64,000 bases of DNA from Oribacterium sp. (GTDB taxonomy: Bacteria > Bacillota_A > Clostridia > Lachnospirales > Lachnospiraceae). The position numbers were made by a program, and so were the translations under genes. The notes under the pieces are model-generated. The model had not been told where the DNA came from and searched no databases. It saw only the letters and a list, made by a program, of their open reading frames with translations. The stretch spans positions 1 to 64,000 of the forward strand of contig SFND01000003.1 in assembly GCA_004554245.1 (NCBI GenBank), written 5' to 3'. Each line of letters begins with the position of its first letter. Position 1 is the first letter of the stretch. This document shows, piece by piece, positions 35,312-42,610 of this stretch.

Positions 35312-36763
35312 TTACGCCTCGAGGCGACGGATGCCCTCAGCGATACGCTGGAGGGACTCCTCCTTACCGAGGACCTCCATGATCTCGGTCGCACCGGCCG
35401 GGGTCATCTGACGACCGGAAAGCGCGATACGGATCGGCCACATGACGAAGCCGGTCTTGTAGCCCTTCTCCTTACCATATGCGGAAAGCAGCTCGAACAG
35501 TGCGTCGTTGGAGAAATCCTCCTGCGCACTGAGAAGCGGCTGTACCTCACGGAGAAGCGCGAGCGAATTCTCAAGGGTTGTCTTCGACTTCTTATTCACA
35601 TAGAGATCTGTGCTGTACTTCGGAAGGGTCTCGAAGAAGCCGATCATTTCCTCGTTGATGTCCGGGAAGATCTCGATACGGGTCTTCACCATGGTCGCGA
35701 TGTGACGGAGATCGAGCGGCTTCGTGATGATCTTCTGGATATATGGAAGCGCACGCTCGTAATACGAATCGAAATCCATCGCCTTGATGTACTCGCCATC
35801 CATCCAGCGCAGCTTCTCCATGTCGAAGACCGCCGGGCTCTTCGAGATACGGTGATAGTCGAACTTCTCGATGAGGTCCTGGAGGGACATAATCTCCTCG
35901 TTATCCTCCGGAGACCAGCCGAGGAGGGCGACGAAGTTCACGACGGCCTCAGCCACGAAGCCCTGATCGATCAGGTCCTCGAAGGAAGCATGACCGGAAC
36001 GCTTGCTGAGCTTCTTGTGATTTTCATCCGTAATCAGCGGACAGTGCACATACTTCGGAATCTCCCAGCCGAAGGCCTCATAGAGACGATTGTACTTCGG
36101 GCTCGAGCTCAGATACTCGTTGCCGCGAACGACGTGGGTGATGCCCATCAGATGATCGTCGATGACATTGGCGAAATTATAGGTCGGATAGCCGTCGGAC
36201 TTGATAAGAACCATATCATCGAGCTCGGCGTTATCGACGGTGACGTCTCCGTAGAGCTCGTCGTGGAAGGTCGTTGTGCCCTCGGTCGGGTTGTTCTGAC
36301 GGATGACATATGGCATGCCGGCAGCGAGGTTTGCCTCGATTTCTTCCTTCGAGAGGGAGAGACAGTGCTTATCATAGTGCATGATCTCTTCGCCGTTGAC
36401 CACGGTCTTCAGCGACTCCAGGCGCTCCTTCGTGCAGAAGCAGTAGTATGCCTTGCCCTCATCGACGAGCTGCTTCGCATACTTCATATAGATGCCCTGT
36501 GCACGACGCTCGGACTGCACGTACGGACCGCAGTCGCCCGGCTTATCCGGGGACTCATCCGGGATCAGGCCGGTATCGGCGAGGGTTTCATTGATAAGTT
36601 CGACAGCACCCTCAACGAAGCGCTCCTGGTCCGTATCCTCGATACGGAGGAGGAAGTCACCACCCTCATGCTTCGCGATGAGGTAGGCGTAGAGTGCGGT
36701 ACGAAGGTTACCTACATGCATCCTTCCGGTCGGGGATGGTGCATATCTCGTTCTGATTTTCAT
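35312..36763 (-). CDS. gltX: Glutamyl-tRNA synthetase
   Basis: 483 residues. Class I synthetase charging tRNA-Glu (and usually tRNA-Gln in Firmicutes, followed by amidation). HIGH-type motif PSPTGRMHVGNL (9-20) and KMSKS-type KLSKRSGHASFE (about 253-264) are seen; the HIGH box reads M-H-V-G. AAGGAG precedes the ATG, which lies 13 bases after the pnp stop, so it is probably co-transcribed with pnp. Confidence 0.97.
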   Translation of the reverse strand: MKIRTRYAPSPTGRMHVGNLRTALYAYLIAKHEGGDFLLRIEDTDQERFVEGAVELINETLADTGLIPDESPDKPGDCGPYVQSERRAQGIYMKYAKQLVDEGKAYYCFCTKERLESLKTVVNGEEIMHYDKHCLSLSKEEIEANLAAGMPYVIRQNNPTEGTTTFHDELYGDVTVDNAELDDMVLIKSDGYPTYNFANVIDDHLMGITHVVRGNEYLSSSPKYNRLYEAFGWEIPKYVHCPLITDENHKKLSKRSGHASFEDLIDQGFVAEAVVNFVALLGWSPEDNEEIMSLQDLIEKFDYHRISKSPAVFDMEKLRWMDGEYIKAMDFDSYYERALPYIQKIITKPLDLRHIATMVKTRIEIFPDINEEMIGFFETLPKYSTDLYVNKKSKTTLENSLALLREVQPLLSAQEDFSNDALFELLSAYGKEKGYKTGFVMWPIRIALSGRQMTPAGATEIMEVLGKEESLQRIAEGIRRLEA

Positions 36764-36776
36764 AATATAGAACTCC

Positions 36777-38870
36777 TTAGTCTCTCAGATCCTGTGGACG
36801 CATGGTGAGATTGATACGGCCCATCTTGTCGATCTCCTGAACCTTGACGGTTACTTCGTCGCCGATGTTGACCACATCCTCTACCTTATCAACGCGACCA
36901 TCGGCCAGCTTCGAGATGTGTACCATACCATCCTTATTCGGGCTGAGCTGTACGAAGGCACCGAAGTTCATGATACGAACGACCTTACCGGTCAGTACCT
37001 GACCCGGCTCGATGTCGTTGACGATCGACTCGATGATCTTCTTCGCCTTCTCGAGCGCGTTCTTATCGATTCCGGAGATGGAAACCATACCGCTGTCGTC
37101 GATGTCGATCTTTGCACCGGTCTCGTCGATGATGCCGTTGATGGTCTTACCCTGCTTACCGATGACATCACCGATCTTCTGCGGATCGATCTGCATGGTG
37201 ATGATCTTCGGAGCGTACTCGGAAAGCTCGGCACGCGGAGCGGCGATGGCATCCTTCATAACGCCATCCATGATGACGAGACGTGCCTCGTGAGCTCTGT
37301 GGATCGCCTCGGTCACGATGTCTCTGGTGAGACCGTGAATCTTGATATCCATCTGGATCGCGGTGATGCCCTCATGTGTACCGGTTACCTTGAAGTCCAT
37401 GTCGCCGAAGAAGTCCTCGAGACCCTGGATATCGGTCAGTACGATGTAGTCATCATCGGTGTCACCGGTTACGAGACCGCAGCTGATACCGGCTACCGGC
37501 TCCTTGATCGGAACACCGGCTGCCATCAGAGACAGGCAGGATGCACAGGTCGAACCCATCGAAGTCGAACCGTTGGACTCCATGGTCTCGGATACGGCAC
37601 GGATCGCATATGGGAACTCCTCAACGGAAGGAAGAACCGGAAGCAGTGCCCTCTCAGCGAGTGCGCCATGACCGATCTCACGACGTCCCGGTCCACGGCT
37701 GGCCTTCGCCTCACCGACAGAGTAGCCAGGGAAGTTATACTGGTGAAGGTAACGCTTCTCGGTGATGTACTCATTGAGTCCCTCCACCTTCTGAACCTCG
37801 GAAAGAGGTGCCAAGGTGACGATATCGAGGATCTGGGTCTGGCCACGCTTGAACATCGCGGAGCCATGGACTCTCGGAATCAGATCCACCTCTGCCTCGA
37901 GCGGACGGATCTCCTCGATCTTACGACCATCCGGTCTCTTATGATCCTTCAGGATCATCTTACGAACGGTCTTCTTCTCATACTGATATACAGCATCCGG
38001 AAGCTGCTGAAGGGCATCCTCGTCATCCGCGAGTGCCTCCTCGAGCTTTCTGGTCACCTCGGCCATGTTGGCATCACGCTGCTGCTTATCATCGGTGAAT
38101 ACCGCGTTCTCCATCTCCGCCTCTGGAACGATAGACTTGATCTTATCGAAGAGCGCCTGCGGAACCGCATAGCTCTCATACGGAGTCTTCTCCTTACCAC
38201 ACTCGGCGATGATGGAATCGAAGAAGCTGATGATCTGCTTGTTGATCTCATCTGCCTTGTAGATGGCCTCGATCATCTGATCATCGGAGATGCAGTTTGC
38301 ACCGGCCTCGATCATGATCACCTTATCACGGGTGGAAGCAACGGTCAGGTTAAGATCGGATACGGTCTTCTCTGCGTTGGTCGGGTTGATGATGAACTCA
38401 CCGTTGATCATGCCGACCTGTGTGGAAGCGCATGGACCATCCCATGGAACGTTGGAAATCGCGGTTGCCAGGGAAGAACCAAGCATCGCAAGAAGCTCTG
38501 GTGAGCAGTCCTGATCGACGGACATCACGAGGTTGTCGAGCAGAACATCGTTACGGAAATCCTTCGGGAAGAGTGGTCTCATCGGACGATCGATGACACG
38601 GGAGGTGAGGATCGCATTATCGCTTGCGCGGCCCTCTCTCTTCTTAAATCCACCCGGGAACTGTCCTACGGCATACATCTTCTCCTCATACTCCACCTGG
38701 AGCGGGAAGAAATCGATACCGTCACGTGGCTGTGCCGATGCGGTACAGGTGGACAGAACGGTCGTATCACCATAGTGCATCAGTGCTGCACCATTTGCCT
38801 GGGCACATACACGGCCGATATCGACGGTCAGTGTTCTGCCGGCGAGTTCCATTGAATAACTCTTGTACAT
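36777..38870 (-). CDS. pnp: Polyribonucleotide nucleotidyltransferase (PNPase)
   Basis: 697 residues. Phosphorolytic 3'-5' exoribonuclease of mRNA decay. Two RNase PH-like domains (about 1-210 and 310-545; KKREGRASDNAILTSRVIDRP-type text and GPGRREIGHGALAERAL), KH domain (about 550-615) with IGKQGKTI, and S1 domain (about 620-690). AGGAGG site upstream. Preceded by a 100-base structured leader and rpsO, the conserved rpsO-pnp order. Confidence 0.98.
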   Translation of the reverse strand: MYKSYSMELAGRTLTVDIGRVCAQANGAALMHYGDTTVLSTCTASAQPRDGIDFFPLQVEYEEKMYAVGQFPGGFKKREGRASDNAILTSRVIDRPMRPLFPKDFRNDVLLDNLVMSVDQDCSPELLAMLGSSLATAISNVPWDGPCASTQVGMINGEFIINPTNAEKTVSDLNLTVASTRDKVIMIEAGANCISDDQMIEAIYKADEINKQIISFFDSIIAECGKEKTPYESYAVPQALFDKIKSIVPEAEMENAVFTDDKQQRDANMAEVTRKLEEALADDEDALQQLPDAVYQYEKKTVRKMILKDHKRPDGRKIEEIRPLEAEVDLIPRVHGSAMFKRGQTQILDIVTLAPLSEVQKVEGLNEYITEKRYLHQYNFPGYSVGEAKASRGPGRREIGHGALAERALLPVLPSVEEFPYAIRAVSETMESNGSTSMGSTCASCLSLMAAGVPIKEPVAGISCGLVTGDTDDDYIVLTDIQGLEDFFGDMDFKVTGTHEGITAIQMDIKIHGLTRDIVTEAIHRAHEARLVIMDGVMKDAIAAPRAELSEYAPKIITMQIDPQKIGDVIGKQGKTINGIIDETGAKIDIDDSGMVSISGIDKNALEKAKKIIESIVNDIEPGQVLTGKVVRIMNFGAFVQLSPNKDGMVHISKLADGRVDKVEDVVNIGDEVTVKVQEIDKMGRINLTMRPQDLRD

Positions 38871-38889
38871 TCGTACCTCCTTTTATATA

Positions 38890-38989
38890 GACAGGGAGGT
38901 CCAAAAACACTGATCAGGCTCCCTTTTCGTGCGGGTCGGGCTCCTGCTGAAAACCGGGCCTCATCAGTGGTCTCGGATACTTCCCTGTC
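38890..38989 (-). promoter_or_regulatory. Long stem in the pnp leader
   Basis: Minus-strand outer arms GACAGGGA and TCCCTGTC (38982-38989 and 38890-38897) enclose inner arms CACTGATGAGGC and GCCTGATCAGTG (38958-38969 and 38908-38919, one mismatch) followed by GTTTTT. It ends 20 bases before the pnp start. In E. coli a stem in this place is cleaved by RNase III and used by PNPase to repress itself. Confidence 0.65.
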
Positions 38990-39053
38990 GATGATTTCGA
39001 TAAATCCATGTGCACGATCGCAGAAAGGCACATAGTCCATACGATTATAGTAT

Positions 39054-39085
39054 AAAAAAAGGACGGAGAAAAGTATCTCCGCCCT
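39054..39085 (-). terminator. Terminator of rpsO
   Basis: Minus-strand GGGCGGAGA and TCTCCGTCC arms followed by TTTTTTT, 20 bases after the rpsO stop. Confidence 0.85.
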
Positions 39086-39105
39086 TTTTCTTTATGAGTT
39101 TTAGA

Positions 39106-39372
39106 TTACTTTCTGATGCCGAGCTTCTCGATGAGGGATCTGTAGCTGTCCAGATCGTTCTTCTGAAGGTAAGCAAGAAGGCCTCTTCTCTGACCAACCA
39201 TCATGAGAAGACCACGTCTTGAGTGGTGATCCTTCGGGTTCTTCTTAAGGTGCTCAGTGAGCTCGTTGATACGTGCAGTCAGAATGGCGATCTGAACCTC
39301 TGGTGAACCTGTGTCACCAGCCTTACGGCCGTACTGCTCGATGATCGCTGTCTTTTTCTCCTTGGAAATCAT
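39106..39372 (-). CDS. rpsO: 30S ribosomal protein S15
   Basis: 88 residues, the standard length. Binds the central domain of 16S rRNA early in 30S assembly. TGSPEVQIAILTARI and HHSRRGLLMMVGQRR are the family signatures. Own promoter, about 130-base leader (room for S15 autoregulation) and terminator. Confidence 0.98.
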   Translation of the reverse strand: MISKEKKTAIIEQYGRKAGDTGSPEVQIAILTARINELTEHLKKNPKDHHSRRGLLMMVGQRRGLLAYLQKNDLDSYRSLIEKLGIRK

Positions 39373-39477
39373 GGTAAATCCTCCTGATGTTAAACTATGT
39401 CACGCATGGTGACGACTTACGTTAACAGAGCTACCGGATGGAGTTCCGCGCAACCATGCCAACGCGCATACGAATGT

Positions 39478-39506
39478 ACTTTAACAGAAGTGCCACGACT
39501 TGTCAA
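39478..39506 (-). promoter_or_regulatory. Promoter of rpsO
   Basis: Minus-strand TTGACA (39501-39506), 17-base spacer, TAAAGT (39478-39483). The transcript would carry about a 100-base untranslated leader before rpsO. Confidence 0.75.
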
Positions 39507-39540
39507 TCGCCCATTGAGCGAAATACCGCCTTTTTTCGTG

Positions 39541-41148
39541 TTATTTCAGCCTGCCCGGGTCGAGCTCCATCGGCCAGGCTGCCGTGGCTGCGACATCCCT
39601 CTGGAGCTGCGCCTTCAGCTCGTCGATCGAGGCGAACTTATGCTGGTCACGAAGCCGGGTCATAAACTCGACGCGGATCTTCTTTCCATACAGGTCGCCA
39701 TGGTAATCGAGGATATAGGTCTCGATGGAGGTCGGATTATCGTCGGCGATGGTCGGGTTATTTCCGACGTTCGTCATGCCACGATACAGCTGTTGCCCGA
39801 TCAGGACACGGGTGATGTAGACGCCCGGCTTCGGATTCAGCTTTCCTTCCTTCGGGAGGATATTCGCGGTTGGGAAGCCGATCGACGCGCCGATCTCCTT
39901 TCCGCGCATCACGGTGCCGCTCAGCGCTACATGACGGCCGAGCAGTTCGGCGGCCTTTTCGACATTGCCCTTCTCGATCTCCTCGCGGATGAAGCTGCTG
40001 GAGATCTCGCGCTCCTGTCCGTTCTCATCGAGGACTTCCTTTTTCTGAATCACATGGACCGCGTAGCCGTACTTCGGTGCACGTGCTTCGAGGAGCGCGG
40101 CAGTACCCTGCGCCTTATACCCGAAGGAACAGTCCGTGCCCACGACGATATCCGACGCGTGCATCCCCTCGACCAGGACGGTGCGCAGGAAATCCTCCGC
40201 AGAGACACCCATGGTCTCCTGGTTCACAGGATAGGAAAAGACATAGTCGAAGCCGAGGTTCCGAAGGCGTGTCAGGTGCTCTTCGCTGCTCGAAATCGTA
40301 TCCTGACGGACGCCGGTGAGGACGTCCGTCGGATTTGCGCTGAAGGTCAGGAGCGCCGTCTTCCGGTGCTTTTCCTTCGCGATACGGAACATGTTTTCGA
40401 AGATGAGCTGGTGCCCGAGATGGCTGCCGTCGAACTTTCCGAAGGAAACGACCGCCGCCTCCGGGACGTACATCGGTGGCTTCACGATACGGATCAGCTC
40501 GCCCCGCGCCTCATAACCGGCGATCTCCTCGATGGTCCGGCTGTCGGAGATCGAGAACTGACCGACACGTGTACGCTTCAGTGCAGACATCGCGGCACCA
40601 CAGCCGAGCTTCTCCCCGATATCCTTGATCAGTGTACGGATATAGGTGCCCTTCGAGCAGGTGACGGTCATCCGTACGTATGGGAGGTCAATGCTGTCGA
40701 CCGTGATGTCGTGGATGGTGATGCGGTTCGGCTTCCGCTCGATGACCTTTCCCTGCCGGGCGAGGTCGTAGAGCTTCTGTCCGTTCACCTTTTTCGCACT
40801 GTACATCGGCGGAATCTGGTCATAAGAGCCGACGAAGCTCTGCGCGGCTGCGCGGAGCTCCTCTTCGCTGATATCGACCGGATGCTCGCTGAGAATCGTT
40901 CCGGTCGTATCCTCGGTATCGGTCAGGATGCCGAGCTTCATCTCCGCCTCATAGACCTTTTCCGTCGCTTCGATCGAGGAGACCAGCTTCGTCGCCGTGC
41001 CGGCACAGATCACCAGTACACCCTCGGCCATCGGGTCGAGGGTGCCGGTATGTCCTATTTTCTTTTCATGAAGGATGGCACGAAGCTTCTTCGTGACGTC
41101 GAAGCTCGTCCAGCCCTTCTCTTTATAAACATTGATAATTCCGTCCAT
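39541..41148 (-). CDS. truB-ribF: TruB-RibF fusion: tRNA pseudouridine-55 synthase joined to riboflavin kinase/FAD synthetase
   Basis: 535 residues from the ATG at 41148 (AAGGGA upstream). Residues about 1-240 are TruB: INVYKEKGWTSFDVT, HTGTLDPMAEGVL with catalytic Asp, and SKGTYIRTL. Residues about 245-520 are RibF: the adenylyltransferase motif FGKFDGSHLGHQ, then the riboflavin kinase motifs GFPTANI and MTNVGNNPTI. truB and ribF are normally adjacent separate genes in Firmicutes; here no stop or new start intervenes. The first part modifies U55 of tRNA, the second makes FMN and FAD. Last gene of the nusA-infB operon. Confidence 0.93.
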   Translation of the reverse strand: MDGIINVYKEKGWTSFDVTKKLRAILHEKKIGHTGTLDPMAEGVLVICAGTATKLVSSIEATEKVYEAEMKLGILTDTEDTTGTILSEHPVDISEEELRAAAQSFVGSYDQIPPMYSAKKVNGQKLYDLARQGKVIERKPNRITIHDITVDSIDLPYVRMTVTCSKGTYIRTLIKDIGEKLGCGAAMSALKRTRVGQFSISDSRTIEEIAGYEARGELIRIVKPPMYVPEAAVVSFGKFDGSHLGHQLIFENMFRIAKEKHRKTALLTFSANPTDVLTGVRQDTISSSEEHLTRLRNLGFDYVFSYPVNQETMGVSAEDFLRTVLVEGMHASDIVVGTDCSFGYKAQGTAALLEARAPKYGYAVHVIQKKEVLDENGQEREISSSFIREEIEKGNVEKAAELLGRHVALSGTVMRGKEIGASIGFPTANILPKEGKLNPKPGVYITRVLIGQQLYRGMTNVGNNPTIADDNPTSIETYILDYHGDLYGKKIRVEFMTRLRDQHKFASIDELKAQLQRDVAATAAWPMELDPGRLK

Positions 41149-41155
41149 AGTTCCC

Positions 41156-42133
41156 TTAAAGCCGATTGGATACGAAATCCGGTGCATCCATCTGCTTCGA
41201 AAGCTCCTTCGTAATGTTGTTCATCACATCATGGTAGGAGCCCTGAAGTGTACAGCCGGCGGCCATTTTGTGGCCACCACCACCGAAGGTCATCGCCACC
41301 TTCGCTACATCCAGCTGGTTATTATTACTCCGGAGACTGACCTTGAAGTTCTGATTGCTCATTTCATACATGAACATCGCACAGTCGATGCCTCTCGTCT
41401 CCCGCATGGTGCTGACGACACTGTCTACATCCCGGGAGGTGACCTGGTAGAACTTCATATCCGTACAGGTCAGCCAGCCGGCGATACAGCGATGATCCAT
41501 CAGCATCAGGCTTTCCATCAGTACGCGACCAAGTACCTGCTGCTGTGCATAGGTTTTCGTATAGTAGCTGTCGTCGACGATCCGGCAGAAATCGATGCCC
41601 TTCGCCATCAGGAAGCCGGCGATTTCCATCGTATGCTGCGAAGTGCAGCTGTACTTGAAGATGCCGGTATCATGTGCGATGCCGAGATAGAGGCACTCGG
41701 CTACCTTTGCATCGATGTAGCTCGTATCCATCAGATCATAGACGACCTCGGAGGCACTCGAAGCATCTGGACGGATGGAGCCATGCGGGAACTGCTGTGC
41801 GCCCGGAACGTGATGATCCGCCACAAACAGCTCCTTCGCATTCTCTGCGAGGCTTCGGAAATCGCCGACACGATCATAGCCGTTACAGTCACAGATAATA
41901 CAGAGATCATACTTCCGATCGGAAGGTGTATGCACGATGGTATCGATGCCCGGAAGGAAATCATACTTTTCGTTTGCAATCTGCAGGTAAACATTCACCT
42001 TCTTATCAGGATACTGATTCAGAATATAATGCTTCGTGCCCAGGGTTGAGCCGAGACAGTCCCCGTCCGGGTTCGTATGGCCCAGGATGCAGATACTGTC
42101 TGCCCTATTAATCATCTGCTGAAATTCATTCAT
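41156..42133 (-). CDS. nrnA: DHH/DHHA1 phosphoesterase (nanoRNase/pAp phosphatase type)
   Basis: 325 residues from the ATG at 42133, chosen because GGAGAAGG lies 7 bases upstream. DHH domain with HTNPDGDCLGS (about 19-29), ICDCNGYDR and DHH in VADHHVPG; DHHA1 domain with GGGGHKMAAG near the end. NrnA degrades short oligoribonucleotides and pAp. Position between rbfA and truB is conserved in Firmicutes. Confidence 0.9.
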   Translation of the reverse strand: MNEFQQMINRADSICILGHTNPDGDCLGSTLGTKHYILNQYPDKKVNVYLQIANEKYDFLPGIDTIVHTPSDRKYDLCIICDCNGYDRVGDFRSLAENAKELFVADHHVPGAQQFPHGSIRPDASSASEVVYDLMDTSYIDAKVAECLYLGIAHDTGIFKYSCTSQHTMEIAGFLMAKGIDFCRIVDDSYYTKTYAQQQVLGRVLMESLMLMDHRCIAGWLTCTDMKFYQVTSRDVDSVVSTMRETRGIDCAMFMYEMSNQNFKVSLRSNNNQLDVAKVAMTFGGGGHKMAAGCTLQGSYHDVMNNITKELSKQMDAPDFVSNRL

Positions 42134-42172
42134 CAATCGTACCTTCTCCATATATCAACATATCAAGCGTGA

Positions 42173-42610
42173 TTACGCTTCGTCCGACGGCGCTTCCGAA
42201 GAATCCTCTGTATCCTCTGCGGATACCGAAGCGTCCGCCTCCAGACTGCGCTTCGCTGCATCCTCTTCATTCACCTTACGGATCAGCTCGTCCATATGCG
42301 CTCCATACATGATGGAGTGATCAGCGACGAACTGAAGCTCTGGTGTGTGCCGGAGATTGACGGTCTGTGCAAGCTCACGGCGCAGGAAGCCACTGGCGGC
42401 CTTCAGGCCCTCCATGGTCTTCGCAAGCGATTCCTCACTGCCGAGCACAGAGATATATACCTTACAGTACTGGAGGTCCGGTGTGACCTCGGCGTCGGTG
42501 ACCGACGTCATCGGGGACACACGCGGATCCTTCAGGTCACGGATCGCTACGGAAAGCTCTCGCATGACCTCTGCGTTAATTCTTGTATTTTTTACAGAAC
42601 CTTTTTTCAA
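42173..42610 (-). CDS. rbfA: Ribosome-binding factor A
   Basis: 145 residues. KH-fold factor for late 30S maturation and cold adaptation. KNTRINAEVMRELS at the start and LRRELAQTVNLRHTPEL in the core are typical. An acidic Ser/Glu/Asp-rich tail follows residue 115. Its ATG overlaps the infB stop by 4 bases. Confidence 0.95.
   Translation of the reverse strand: MKKGSVKNTRINAEVMRELSVAIRDLKDPRVSPMTSVTDAEVTPDLQYCKVYISVLGSEESLAKTMEGLKAASGFLRRELAQTVNLRHTPELQFVADHSIMYGAHMDELIRKVNEEDAAKRSLEADASVSAEDTEDSSEAPSDEA

Noticed and set aside
33953..36808. 951-codon open frame on the plus strand
   Set aside because: It runs antisense across the helicase, gltX and the end of pnp. Composition is typical of antisense to GC-rich coding DNA.
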